From Mycobacterium lentiflavum (lineage in GTDB: Bacteria > Actinomycetota > Actinomycetes > Mycobacteriales > Mycobacteriaceae), in contig NZ_CP092423.2 in the NCBI RefSeq assembly GCF_022374895.2, positions 186,001-250,000 on the forward strand: a stretch of DNA of 64,000 nt. The letters run 5' to 3'. The translations under genes were made by a program, and so were the position numbers. A model generated the notes under the pieces. The model was not told the origin of the DNA. It saw only the letters and a list, made by a program, of their open reading frames with translations, and ran no database searches. Positions 33,239-42,024 of this stretch are shown one piece after another. The first letter of the stretch is position 1, and every line of letters begins with the position of its first letter.

Positions 33239-35518
33239 CTATCCCATATCGCCCGAACGGATCGTGCTCGCGAAAGAGCGCAGTCGCAGGCTGTTACCGA
33301 CGACAAAGACGCTGGAAAAGGCCATCGCGGCACCCGCGAGCATCGGGTTGAGCAGGCCCAGCGCGGCCAGCGGGATCGCGGCGGCGTTGTAGCCGAAGGC
33401 CCAGAACAGGTTCATCTTGATCGTGGCCAGCGTCTTGCGCGAGAGCCGGATCGCGTCGACGGTGGCACGCAGGTCGCCGCGGACCAGCGTCAGGTCGGCG
33501 GCCTCGATCGCCACGTCCGTGCCGGTGCCCATCGCGATGCCCAGGTCGGCGGTGGCCAGTGCGGCGGCGTCGTTGACCCCGTCGCCGACCATTGCGACGA
33601 CCTTGCCATCGGACTGCAGACGCTGCACCACGGCGACCTTGTCGGCGGGCAGAACCTCGGCGATGACGTGCGCGATCCTGAGCTCTCCGGCGATGCGGTC
33701 GGCCACGAGCTCGTTGTCCCCGGTCAGCAGGACCGGTGTCAACCCAAGCTGCTTGAACTGCCGGATGGCTTCGGCGCTGGTGGGCTTGACGGTGTCGGCG
33801 ATCACCAGGATCCCGCGGGCGCTGCCGTCCCAGCCCACGGCGACGGCGGTCTTACCTTCGCTCTCGGCGCGAACCTTGGCCTGTGAAAGATCGGGGGGTA
33901 GGTACTGGGCCCAATCGGCCAGCAGGCTTTCGCGACCGACGACGACGGCATGACCGTCGACGGTGCCGTGTACGCCTTTGCCTTCGACGTTCATGAAGCC
34001 CTCGGCGGCGGGCAGCGAACCCAGTTCCGTGGTGGCCGCCTTGGCGATCGCTTGGGCCACCGGGTGTTCGGAGGCGTCCTCGAGCGCTCCCGCGTAGCGC
34101 AGCAGCGTGGCACGGTCGGTGTCGGGTGCCGCGATGACGTCGACGAGCGTCATCTTGCCGGTGGTCACGGTGCCGGTCTTGTCGAGCACGATGGTGTCGA
34201 CCTTGCGGGTGGATTCCAGCACCTCGGGTCCCTTGATCAGCACGCCGAGTTGGGCCGCGCGACCCGTGCCGACCAACAACGCGGTCGGAGTGGCCAGGCC
34301 CAGGGCGCACGGGCAGGCGATGATCAACACCGCGACCGCGGCCGTGAACGCCGCGGCGACCGGGAATCCGGCGACGAGCCACGCCAGCAACGTGACGACG
34401 GCGATCGCGATGACGATCGGCACGAAGACCGCGGACACCCGGTCCGCGAGCCGCTGGACTTTCGCCTTGCCCGATTGCGCGGTTTCCACCAGCCTGGCTA
34501 TCTGCGCGAGCTGGGTGTCTTCGCCGACTCGGGTGGCGCGCACGACGAGCCGCCCGCCGGCGTTGACGGTGGCGCCGGTGACGACGTCGCCCTCCCCCAC
34601 CTCGATCGGCACCGACTCGCCGGTCAGCATCGAGGCGTCGACGGCCGACGATCCGGAGAGGACGACCCCGTCCGTCGCGATCTTCTCGCCGGGACGCACG
34701 ACGAACTCGTCGCCGACCTTGAGCTGCGCGACGGGGATGCGGATCTCGATGCCCGGACCGTCGGGGCGCAGAAAATCGGGGCGCAGCACCGCGACGTCCT
34801 TGGCGCCGAGCTCCACCAGGGCGCGCAGCGCCGCGCCGGCCCGCCGCTTGGAGCGGGTCTCGAAGTAGCGGCCGGCCAGTACGAACAGCGTCACCCCCGC
34901 GGCCACGTCGAGATAGATGTTGCCGGCGCCGCTGCTGGGCGCGGTGGTTCGTGCCAAGGTCAGCGAGAAGCCGTGATGCAGGTGCGGGTGGCCGGCCGTC
35001 CCGAAGAACAGGGCATACAACGACCACAGGAATGCCGACAGGGTCCCGATCGACACCAGCGTGTCCATCGTCGCACCGCCGTGTCTGAGGTTCCGCCACG
35101 CGGCGGCATGAAACGGCCATCCCGCCCACAGCACCACCGGCGCGGCCAGCGCCAGCGATACCCATTGCCAGTTGCGGAACTCCCATGCGGGGACCATCGC
35201 CATCGCGATCACCGGCGTGGCGAGCACGATCGCGGCGATCAGGCGGCTACGCAGCGAAGCCAGCTCGCGGTCGTTGTCGGCGGGCACCGCCTGCGATTGC
35301 GGCAATGCGGCCGTGTAACCGGCCTTTTCCACCTCGGCAACCAGCGACTGCGGGTCGTAGCCCGCCGGGACCGCGACCGCGGCTCGCTCCAGGGCGAAAT
35401 TCACGGTCGCCGTCACGCCGTCGAGTTTGTTCGGCGCCTTTTCCAGCCGGGCCGCGCAGGAGGCACACGTCATCCCGGCGATGTCCAACTCCAGGTTGCT
35501 GACCGCACTCGTGGTCAT
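33239..35518 (-). CDS. Copper-type P-type ATPase
   Basis: 759 residues from ATG 35518. Order of domains: an N-terminal heavy-metal domain with GMTCASC (CxxC at 18-21), a His-rich loop [12 protein letters not shown] between membrane helices, TGES at 299-302, the transport motif CPC at 402-404, the phosphorylation site DKTGT (Asp446), SEHPVAQAI, and [11 protein letters not shown]. These are features of CtpA/CtpV Cu(I) exporters. Two GC-rich inverted repeats of the CsoR type lie just upstream. No csoR gene is nearby, so the regulator may be elsewhere. It pumps Cu(I) out of the cytoplasm. Confidence 0.88.
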   Translation of the reverse strand: MTTSAVSNLELDIAGMTCASCAARLEKAPNKLDGVTATVNFALERAAVAVPAGYDPQSLVAEVEKAGYTAALPQSQAVPADNDRELASLRSRLIAAIVLATPVIAMAMVPAWEFRNWQWVSLALAAPVVLWAGWPFHAAAWRNLRHGGATMDTLVSIGTLSAFLWSLYALFFGTAGHPHLHHGFSLTLARTTAPSSGAGNIYLDVAAGVTLFVLAGRYFETRSKRRAGAALRALVELGAKDVAVLRPDFLRPDGPGIEIRIPVAQLKVGDEFVVRPGEKIATDGVVLSGSSAVDASMLTGESVPIEVGEGDVVTGATVNAGGRLVVRATRVGEDTQLAQIARLVETAQSGKAKVQRLADRVSAVFVPIVIAIAVVTLLAWLVAGFPVAAAFTAAVAVLIIACPCALGLATPTALLVGTGRAAQLGVLIKGPEVLESTRKVDTIVLDKTGTVTTGKMTLVDVIAAPDTDRATLLRYAGALEDASEHPVAQAIAKAATTELGSLPAAEGFMNVEGKGVHGTVDGHAVVVGRESLLADWAQYLPPDLSQAKVRAESEGKTAVAVGWDGSARGILVIADTVKPTSAEAIRQFKQLGLTPVLLTGDNELVADRIAGELRIAHVIAEVLPADKVAVVQRLQSDGKVVAMVGDGVNDAAALATADLGIAMGTGTDVAIEAADLTLVRGDLRATVDAIRLSRKTLATIKMNLFWAFGYNAAAIPLAALGLLNPMLAGAAMAFSSVFVVGNSLRLRSFASTIRSGDMG

Positions 35519-35533
35519 AACGCTCCTTCCGGA

Positions 35534-35587
35534 TACCCCCCTGGGGTAACCAAGCTCTACCAAACTTATACACCCCTGGGGGGTATA
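35534..35587. promoter_or_regulatory. Two CsoR-like operators upstream of the copper ATPase
   Basis: Site 1, TACCCC-CCT-GGGGTA (35534-35548), is a perfect inverted repeat with 6-base arms. Site 2 is TATACACCCCTGG and GGGGTATA (35567-35587), imperfect by one base. The G/C-run palindrome flanked by TA is the shape of CsoR sites at mycobacterial copper genes. They end 16 bases before the ATPase start codon, so they probably cover the promoter. Confidence 0.7.
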
Positions 35588-35659
35588 TCCGTCAAGGCCG
35601 TGTGACCCGCGCCATTCTGCCTCGTCGGCGATTTGGGCCGGGGAGGGTACGTCAGACGG

Positions 35660-36748
35660 CTACGGCTGCGACAACAACAGCATCACCCGGCCCTCCGACG
35701 GCGGCTCGGGAAAGGAGCTCGGATCGAAGCCGTAGTACTTGCGCTGATCGGCGGTGATGGCGTCGATCACTTTGCCGCTGGCCGTGAGCTGGCCGTGGCC
35801 GACGCCCCCGCGGACGCCGGCCATCATGCCCTTGAAATCGGGCACCGAAAGCGATTCGGCGAGCAGCAGCGCCTCACCACCGGAGGCCAGGGTGACCAGC
35901 ACCCCGGCGCCCGCGTAGTTGTTGCCGCCGCGGCCGGTGCCTCGCGGCGCCCAGTAGACAGGCTCGGACGCCACGGTGCCTTGCACCCGCCGGTATTCGC
36001 CCGGGTGGTCGGTGTCGGCGACGGTCACGACGGGCAGCGCGGCGATCGTGCGCTGTTCCTTGAACCACATTGCGCCCAAAGGGATGCAGACGATCGCGTA
36101 CATCAACACCAGCAGGACGAGCACCGGCTTCCATGCGATCTCCCAGCCGAGCCGGCGTTGCGAGATCGGCAGGCCGTCCAGCCGCGCATCAAGCTTGTTG
36201 CGCCCGAGGCGAAAGACGTACCAGGCCAAGACGCGCGCCAGCGCCATGCAGCCGAGAATGATCAGGCCGACGATGCCGCAGATGCGCCAATAGAACGTGC
36301 TGTCGCCCTGATTGGTCGTAGCCGCCAGCATCACGGCCGGGATCGGCGCCGTAATCAGTAGCAGCAGCGCATAGCTCGGGTGGCTGGTCAGAAAGGGATA
36401 GGTCACGGTCCACGCGCGGTTGCCGCCGTAGACGGTCAGCCCGCCGATGTCGGCGTGGACCGTCGGAGTCCACGACCCCTCCACCACCCGGGGTTTCACC
36501 AGGGAGCGCACGAAGAAGAAGCCGAAGACCAACGACACCACCAGCGCGCCCCAGAACACCCCGTCGAGCCGCTCGCCGGTCCCCGGCACACCAAATGCCC
36601 CGCGAATGTCGATGACTTTGCCGATGAAGAACGTCAGCGGCATCACGAAGAAGAACTCAGTGAGCCAGATCTGGATCAGCTGCGGGATACGCGACCCGAT
36701 CCGGTCGAACGCCAGCATACGTTGCCAGATGAAGCGCAGGACGCCCAT
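35660..36748 (-). CDS. Multi-span membrane protein of unknown function
   Basis: 362 residues. Membrane segments are predicted at about residues 28-45 (FFFVMPLTFFIG), 65-82, 125-140 (YALLLLITAPIPAVMLAA), 155-175 and 210-230 (VLVLLVLMYAIVCIPLGAM), followed by a soluble C-terminal domain (about 240-362) with VTVADTDHPGEYRRVQGTV, a possible small beta fold. No family is recognised. It is separated from the copper ATPase by 141 bases that carry the CsoR-like sites, so it is upstream of the ATPase on the same strand but possibly separately transcribed. Confidence 0.65.
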   Translation of the reverse strand: MGVLRFIWQRMLAFDRIGSRIPQLIQIWLTEFFFVMPLTFFIGKVIDIRGAFGVPGTGERLDGVFWGALVVSLVFGFFFVRSLVKPRVVEGSWTPTVHADIGGLTVYGGNRAWTVTYPFLTSHPSYALLLLITAPIPAVMLAATTNQGDSTFYWRICGIVGLIILGCMALARVLAWYVFRLGRNKLDARLDGLPISQRRLGWEIAWKPVLVLLVLMYAIVCIPLGAMWFKEQRTIAALPVVTVADTDHPGEYRRVQGTVASEPVYWAPRGTGRGGNNYAGAGVLVTLASGGEALLLAESLSVPDFKGMMAGVRGGVGHGQLTASGKVIDAITADQRKYYGFDPSSFPEPPSEGRVMLLLSQP

Positions 36749-37164
36749 GGTGAGCGACTCTAACTGGGATTTATGCCGGCGTGGGCCAGTTGAGCGTCAT
36801 TGCCGTAGCGGCGATCAGCCGCCGATGTACCCGCAGTCCGCTGCAGCGGGAGGTCCCTCTGCCGCCCCTGGGTCTCGCCCGTCACCGGACCGGGCATGAC
36901 CCCACTGCTCCGGATGCTGTGTTTGCCCAGTTGACCGCGACACGACGCGTCAGGTGCTTCAGGTCGGCCTTCGGGGTGATCCGGCGGTCAACCATCAGCT
37001 CGGCGTGGACGCGACCGCGGCGCTGGACGTGCCGCGCAAGTTCGGGAAGCCCGATTGACCAAATCGAACTTTTGGCCCGCCGCTTCGTGCCCTCTCCCGG
37101 ACCAGCATCCCGGAACCGCAAGATTAGGCGGGTCTAGGCTTCCGGCTAGGCGGAAGGAGGCATC
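36749..37164. other. Intergenic stretch of 416 bases with a possible coding remnant
   Basis: No intact gene. A plus-strand segment from about 36930 to a stop at 37056-37058 has strong GC at third codon positions and reads DRDTTRQVLQVGLRGDP then AVNHQLGVDATAALDVPRK, as the tail of a protein would. No start is visible upstream, so it could be a 3' fragment left from a deleted gene. The rest shows nothing clear; a GGAAGGAGG Shine-Dalgarno run sits just before the next gene start. Confidence 0.4.
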
Positions 37165-37641
37165 ATGACTGTCACCGTTGTCGACGCAGGTCCCCGACAA
37201 GTGAGCCGATCGGTCGAAGTGGCCGCCCCGGCCTCGGAGCTGTATGCCTTTGCGGCCGATCCCAGGCGCCATTGCGAGCTCGACGGTTCGGGCACGGTTT
37301 GCGACAACATCTCCATGCCGGCCGAAATGGTTGTCGGGTCCAAGTTTTCGACCAAGATGAAGATGTTCGGGGTGCCCTACCGCATCACCAGCACGATGAC
37401 CACGCTGAAGCCGAACGAAGTCGTCGAATGGCGCCACCCGGTGGGCCACAGCTGGCGTTGGGAATTCGAGGCGCTCTCGCCGACCCTGACCCGGGTCACC
37501 GAGACCTTCGACTACCGCGACGCCGGTCCGATCAAGAACAGCCTGAAGTACTACGAGCGGATGGGGTTCGCGAAGGGCAACGCGTCGGGTATCGAAGCGA
37601 CGTTGGCCAAGCTGCGCGATCGCTACGCCGCGAGATCGTGA
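37165..37641 (+). CDS. SRPBCC family protein (polyketide cyclase-like)
   Basis: 158 residues. START/Bet v1-like fold with [27 protein letters not shown] at the N-terminus and [27 protein letters not shown] in the middle. The type is common in mycobacteria as ligand-binding or stress proteins. A strong GGAAGGAGG precedes the ATG, so it is well translated. The DUF417 gene follows 64 bases later on the same strand. Confidence 0.75.
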   Translation: MTVTVVDAGPRQVSRSVEVAAPASELYAFAADPRRHCELDGSGTVCDNISMPAEMVVGSKFSTKMKMFGVPYRITSTMTTLKPNEVVEWRHPVGHSWRWEFEALSPTLTRVTETFDYRDAGPIKNSLKYYERMGFAKGNASGIEATLAKLRDRYAARS

Positions 37642-37705
37642 ACGCGATCGCGGCCTGAATCGTGGCTCCTTCGGAAGACCAGCCGGCCACCGAAGGACCT
37701 AAACG

Positions 37706-38206
37706 ATGACCCGCAGCGCCGTCCCCAGCGCAGCAACGCGCCCCCTCTCGGAATCACTGATCCGCTTGGGCCACCTGATCAGTCGCTACGGGCTGGCCGT
37801 CGTCTTGGCGTGGATCGGGTTCGGCAAGTACGTGAAGATGGAATCCCGGGTGATGATCGAACACAACCCGCTGATGAGCTGGGTCTACGACGTATTCAGC
37901 GTCACGACCGTCGCCCGTGGGCTGGGCACGATGGAAATCGTTGCGGCCCTTCTCATTGCGGTGCGTCCATGGTGGCCACGCCTGTCAGCGGTGGGAAGCG
38001 CGCTGGCGGTGGTGCTGTTCCTTGGGACGCTGAGCTTTTTGTTCAGCACGCCCGGTGTGGTCTCGACCCATTCCGCCGGCCTGCCAGTCCTGTCGGCACT
38101 GCCGGGCCAATTCTTGCTCAAGGACCTGGTGCTGATCGGGGTGGCGCTATGGACGCTCGGCGACGCGTTGCGTGAACAGCGTTCCCCGGATGAGGCGTTT
38201 GGCTGA
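37706..38206 (+). CDS. DUF417 membrane protein (YkgB/RclC-like)
   Basis: 166 residues with about four membrane spans: YGLAVVLAWIGFGKY, VTTVARGLGTMEIVAALLIAV, LSAVGSALAVVLFLGTLSFLF, and LLKDLVLIGVALWTLGDAL. The pattern VLAWIGFGKYVKMES and TPGVVSTHSAGLPVLSALPGQFLLKD is that of the DUF417 family, whose E. coli member RclC helps resist reactive chlorine. The function here is an inference. The last 60 bases overlap the TetR gene on the other strand. Confidence 0.75.
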   Translation: MTRSAVPSAATRPLSESLIRLGHLISRYGLAVVLAWIGFGKYVKMESRVMIEHNPLMSWVYDVFSVTTVARGLGTMEIVAALLIAVRPWWPRLSAVGSALAVVLFLGTLSFLFSTPGVVSTHSAGLPVLSALPGQFLLKDLVLIGVALWTLGDALREQRSPDEAFG

Positions 38207-38755
38207 AACGAGCGCGGCTTGGTAGGTCTGCGGCGCCAAGCTGTCCGCTTGCTCCGACAGCCCCCGGGTCAGCGCGCAGATTGCTTCGACCGTCGACCGG
38301 GTGTCGGTCTCGCCGGACAGTGTCCCGTGTCGGCAGGCGTCGTCGACGATCTGGAACACGACGTCGTGCAACGCCTTGGATCCGGGCGATCCCGTTGTGC
38401 CCGCAGCGCGCAGGGCTCGCAAGAACCCGGTCAGGTAGGGATGGTCGCGGACCAGGCGCGTCGACTCGTCGAGCACCGCGTCGAGCCGTTCGAAGGCGCT
38501 TTCGTGGCGCGCGGCGGCCGCGCGCAACCGGGGCGCGACGATCGCCTCGATCTCCTCGCCGGTCGCGGTGAGCAGTTCGGACTTGTTCGGAAAGTAGTGG
38601 TACAGGCTGCCGCTGGTCATCTCGGCGGTCCGGGCGATCTCGCGGATGGTCGCCTGCGAATAGCCGACCTCGGCCACGCACCGCATTGCGGCGGTGATGA
38701 TCCGGCGGCGGGTCTCTTCGCTGTCCGCCCCCACCGGGCGCCCGAGCTGAGTCAT
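38147..38755 (-). CDS. TetR/AcrR family transcriptional regulator (paralogue 1)
   Basis: 202 residues from ATG 38755. DNA-binding part TQLGRPVGADSEETRRRIITA and VGYSQATIREIARTAEMTSGSLYHYFPNKSELL. It is closely similar to the TetR at 39531 over the first 65 residues (for example the shared TQLGRPVGA start and ATIREIAR), so the two arose by duplication. The gene overlaps the TRIC channel gene by 4 bases (ATGA), making one operon. A role in controlling the channel is inferred from this. Its 3' end overlaps the DUF417 gene. Confidence 0.85.
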   Translation of the reverse strand: MTQLGRPVGADSEETRRRIITAAMRCVAEVGYSQATIREIARTAEMTSGSLYHYFPNKSELLTATGEEIEAIVAPRLRAAAARHESAFERLDAVLDESTRLVRDHPYLTGFLRALRAAGTTGSPGSKALHDVVFQIVDDACRHGTLSGETDTRSTVEAICALTRGLSEQADSLAPQTYQAALVSAKRLIRGTLFTQRVAERP

Positions 38756-39438
38756 TGGTCGTCGGGTCGGCGCGCTCGTCTGCCGATCCGGATGCGCCAC
38801 GTCCGCTTCCGCCGCACCAGGTAGTAGTCGGTGGGAAAACTCTCTCCGAGTCGCCAGCCCCGCCATCGGGCCAGCAGGCACAAGCCCGAGCCGACGACGA
38901 TCCCCGCCAATTCGCCCAGCGGTGCCTGACCGTAACGGGACAGCAGCACCACGGTGCCGCTGGCCGCCACAGCGGGTGTCGCGTAGAGCGTATTGCCGCC
39001 GAAGATCGCCGGAGTGCGGTTCACCGCCAGGTCTCGCAGTGCACCGCCGCCGACAGCACTGATCGTGCCGAGCAAAATCGCTGGGAGCCAAGACAATCCG
39101 GCTGCCAATGTCTTCTCCGCACCCGCCACCGCCCAGGTGCCCAACGCCAGCGCGTCGACGACCGGATAGGTCAGCGACCATAGCCGCGCTCGCAGCGGTA
39201 TCAAGAATGCGACCGCCGCGCCCGCCAGGGCAACCACCACGTAGAGCGTGTCCGTCAATGCCACCGGTGGCCCGTGCTGCAACAGCGTGTCTCGGATCAA
39301 GCCGCCGCCGAGTCCCGACAGGATTGCGAGCGCGACGAATCCCACTGGATCCATGCGGAATTCGCGGGCCACGACGCCGCCCAGCACGGCGTTGACGAAC
39401 ACACCGGCCAGGTCGATTGCGCGCGAGAATTCCCCCAA
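38752..39438 (-). CDS. TRIC-type cation channel family protein (UPF0126)
   Basis: 228 residues with about seven membrane segments in two repeats. The repeat motif GLGGGLIRDTLL appears at about residues 42-53 and again as AVGGGALRDLAV near 128-139; between them lie PVVDALALGTWAVAGAEKTLAAG. This is the bacterial UPF0126/TRIC fold, a trimeric K+ channel. It is followed by the coupled TetR gene and faces the second TetR gene across a 92-base gap. Confidence 0.8.
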   Translation of the reverse strand: MGEFSRAIDLAGVFVNAVLGGVVAREFRMDPVGFVALAILSGLGGGLIRDTLLQHGPPVALTDTLYVVVALAGAAVAFLIPLRARLWSLTYPVVDALALGTWAVAGAEKTLAAGLSWLPAILLGTISAVGGGALRDLAVNRTPAIFGGNTLYATPAVAASGTVVLLSRYGQAPLGELAGIVVGSGLCLLARWRGWRLGESFPTDYYLVRRKRTWRIRIGRRARRPDDQ

Positions 39439-39479
39439 CGCGAGGTTAACGGCCGCTCACCTCCGGAATTGCATGGTCG

Positions 39480-39495
39480 GTCAAATATATTCGAC
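39480..39495. promoter_or_regulatory. Operator candidate between TRIC gene and TetR gene
   Basis: GTCAAATATATTCGAC, a 16-base inverted repeat with one mismatched pair and an AT core AATATATT, in the 92-base gap between the divergent TRIC (start 39438) and TetR (start 39531) genes. It is the natural site for one or both of the paralogous TetR proteins. Confidence 0.65.
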
Positions 39496-39530
39496 GTTGT
39501 ACTGCGCCCGCGGTCGAAGGGTGGGCAACC

Positions 39531-40178
39531 ATGCGAGCGAAGACACAGCTGGGTCGCCCCGTCGGCGCCAGCGGCGAAGAGACCCGCCGCCGCATCATCG
39601 CCGCGACGATGAAATGTGTGGCGCGGGTGGGTTACGCCAAGGCGACGATCCGCGAGATCGCCCGCATGGCCGACATGACCAGCGCCAGCCTGTACAACTA
39701 CTTTCCGAACAAATCCGAACTGATCAAGGCGGCCATCGCGGCCAGAACCGACACGGCCATGCCCCGGCTGCGCCGGGCCGCGGAAGGACCGGGCAATATC
39801 GTCGACCGGATCGAAGCGGTGCTCGACGAATCCGGCCAATTGATGCGTGAGTACCCGGACTTGGCCGCGTTCGAGTTCGCGATCCGGGCAGAAACCGTTG
39901 CGGCGCCGCCGCGGCCTAAGGCCCGCGGGAAACCGAGAAACCCGGGGTTCGAAGCGTTCCGCGAGATCATCGAGGGCGTCGTCGAGGACGCCCGACAGCG
40001 CGGCGAGCTGGGTGATCATCCGGATTCACGAGCGGTGGTCGCGGCGATCTACGCGCTGATCTACGGTCTGACGGAGCTGGCGGCCACGCTCGCGCCGGAG
40101 GACTACCACGCGGCTTTGAGCTCGGCGAAGGTGCTGGTCAGGGGTGCTTTGTTTGAGGAGCAACCGAGGAGTCCTTGA
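39531..40178 (+). CDS. TetR/AcrR family transcriptional regulator (paralogue 2)
   Basis: 215 residues. DNA-binding segment TQLGRPVGASGEETRRRIIA and VGYAKATIREIARMADMTSASLYNYFPNKSELI, nearly the same as in paralogue 1. The C-terminal domain differs more, so the ligands may differ. It is divergent from the TRIC operon and just upstream of the Baeyer-Villiger genes (52 bases before the first start). The palindrome at 40174-40188 overlaps its stop, so it could also control those monooxygenases. Confidence 0.85.
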   Translation: MRAKTQLGRPVGASGEETRRRIIAATMKCVARVGYAKATIREIARMADMTSASLYNYFPNKSELIKAAIAARTDTAMPRLRRAAEGPGNIVDRIEAVLDESGQLMREYPDLAAFEFAIRAETVAAPPRPKARGKPRNPGFEAFREIIEGVVEDARQRGELGDHPDSRAVVAAIYALIYGLTELAATLAPEDYHAALSSAKVLVRGALFEEQPRSP

Positions 40179-40188
40179 TACGATCAAG
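40174..40188. promoter_or_regulatory. Palindrome upstream of the monooxygenase pair
   Basis: CTTGAT-ACG-ATCAAG, a perfect 15-base inverted repeat. It overlaps the last codons of the TetR gene and precedes the first monooxygenase start by about 43 bases. A related AT-rich segment ATTGATTATAG follows, which could hold a -10 box. Confidence 0.6.
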
Positions 40189-40230
40189 CGATTGATTATA
40201 GAGTCGACACACGAAGAGCGGAGTCGGGAG

Positions 40231-42024
40231 TTGACCGAAACTGTTGGGTGCGCGTTCGACGTCGATGCGCTGCGGCGCAAGTATGCCGAGGAACGCGCGC
40301 GCCGGTTACGGCCCGACGGGATCGACCAGTACGTGGAGATCGCCGGTGACTTCGCCTGTTTCGGCGAAGATCCCTGGGTCGACGGGCAATTCACCCGCGA
40401 GCCGCGTACCGACGAGGTCGACGTCGCGATCGTGGGAGCCGGCTTCGGTGGGCTACTGACCGGCGTGCGGTTGCGCCAGCTCGGCGTGAAAAGTGTCCGG
40501 CTGATCGATCGGGCGGCCGACGTGGGCGGCACCTGGTATTGGAACCGCTATCCGGGAATCGCCTGCGACGTCGAGTCCTATGTGTACATCCCGCTGCTGG
40601 AGGAACTCGGCTACATCCCGGTGGAGAAATACGCCAAGGGTGCCGAGATCTTTGCGCACTGCCAGCGCATCGCAGCACAATACGATCTGTACCGCGACGC
40701 TTGCCTGCGCACCGACGTGCAGGAGATACGTTGGGAGCCAAGTGAATCCCGCTGGATCATTCGCACCAACCGGGGTGACGAGATGCGGGCCAGGTTCGTC
40801 TCGATGGCCAACGGGTATCAAGCCAAACCCAAACTGCCCGGCATTCCCGGTCTCGGATCGTTTCGCGGCCATACCTTCCACACCAGCCGCTGGGATTACC
40901 GCTACACCGGCGAGAAGCTGGAGCACCTGGCTGGGCGGCGCGTCGGGATCATCGGCACCGGCGCGACCGCGGTTCAATGCGTGCCGCATCTGGGTGCCGC
41001 CGCGGGGCAGCTCTACGTCTTTCAGCGCACCCCTTCGTCGGTCGATGTACGCGCGAACGCACCCACGGATCCACAGTGGGCCAGCACATTACAGCCGGGC
41101 TGGCAACGTCGGCGCATCCAGAACTTTCAGATCCTGACCGCGGGTGGGCAGGCGGCCGAGGACCTCGTCGCCGATGCCTGGACGAGCATCACTCGCAAGC
41201 TGCCGGTGATGCGCCACGACGGAGACGGCTCGGTGGACCCAGGCCAGCGCGGCCGCGAGATCGAGCTCGCGGACTTCGCCAAGATGGAGGAGATCCGGGC
41301 CCGGGTCGACGGGATCGTCGCCGACCGCGCCACCGCCGAGGCCCTCAAACCCTGGTACGGCTACTTCTGCAAGCGCCCCTGCTTCCACGACGACTACCTG
41401 CAAACCTTCAACCGGGACAACGTCACACTGGTCGACACGCGCGGTCGCGGGGTGGAACGCATCACCGAGTCCGGCGTTGTCGTCGACGGCGTGTCCTACG
41501 AGCTCGACTGCCTGATTTTCGCCACGGGCTTCGAAGTCGGCACCGACTATAGCCGCCGCACCGGCTTCGAGCTGATCGGCCGGGACGGCATGAGCCTGAC
41601 CGAGCGCTGGAGTGACGGCGTGCGCACCTTCCAGGGCTTGTGCGCCAACGGTTTCCCGAATTGCTTCATCGAAAGCATCTCGCAGGCGGGATTGACGGTG
41701 AATTTCCCGTACCTGCTTGACGTGCAGGCCACCCACGCTGCCTGGATCATCGCGTGGGCCCTCGAGCACGGCGCCACCGAGGTCGAGGCGTCGCCCGCCG
41801 CCGAGGCCGCGTGGGTCGACACGGTGGTCGCGCGCTCGACCGCTACCGCCGAGCGTGCCAAGACCTGCACGCCCGGTTACTACAACCGCGAGGGCAAGGC
41901 GGACGCCAAGACCCGGCAGGGCAGCTTCTTCTTCGGTGCACCAACGGAATACGCCGACATCCTGGAGGCCTGGCGGGCGCAGGGAGATCTGGCCGGGCTT
42001 GACATTCGCCGAGCCGGGCCGTGA
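40231..42024 (+). CDS. Flavin-containing Baeyer-Villiger-type monooxygenase 1
   Basis: 597 residues from TTG 40231 (LTETVGCAFDVDALRRKYAEER, the usual opening of this subfamily). Two Rossmann motifs: VAIVGAGFGGLLTGVRLRQLG for FAD (about residue 65) and VGIIGTGATAVQC for NADPH. The Baeyer-Villiger fingerprint FxGxxxHxxxW is FRGHTFHTSRWDY, and GGTWYWNRYPGIACDVES is the conserved FAD-pocket region. Such enzymes insert oxygen next to a ketone to give an ester or lactone. It overlaps the second monooxygenase by 4 bases. An alternative upstream start exists, but the family opening points to the TTG. The pair could act in ring opening of cyclic or steroid ketones. Confidence 0.85.
   Translation: MTETVGCAFDVDALRRKYAEERARRLRPDGIDQYVEIAGDFACFGEDPWVDGQFTREPRTDEVDVAIVGAGFGGLLTGVRLRQLGVKSVRLIDRAADVGGTWYWNRYPGIACDVESYVYIPLLEELGYIPVEKYAKGAEIFAHCQRIAAQYDLYRDACLRTDVQEIRWEPSESRWIIRTNRGDEMRARFVSMANGYQAKPKLPGIPGLGSFRGHTFHTSRWDYRYTGEKLEHLAGRRVGIIGTGATAVQCVPHLGAAAGQLYVFQRTPSSVDVRANAPTDPQWASTLQPGWQRRRIQNFQILTAGGQAAEDLVADAWTSITRKLPVMRHDGDGSVDPGQRGREIELADFAKMEEIRARVDGIVADRATAEALKPWYGYFCKRPCFHDDYLQTFNRDNVTLVDTRGRGVERITESGVVVDGVSYELDCLIFATGFEVGTDYSRRTGFELIGRDGMSLTERWSDGVRTFQGLCANGFPNCFIESISQAGLTVNFPYLLDVQATHAAWIIAWALEHGATEVEASPAAEAAWVDTVVARSTATAERAKTCTPGYYNREGKADAKTRQGSFFFGAPTEYADILEAWRAQGDLAGLDIRRAGP

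Noticed and set aside
33950..35605. Plus-strand frame of 551 codons antisense to the copper ATPase
   Set aside because: The ATPase on the minus strand has DKTGT, CPC and GDGVND motifs; the plus frame is Arg/Gly/His-rich noise.
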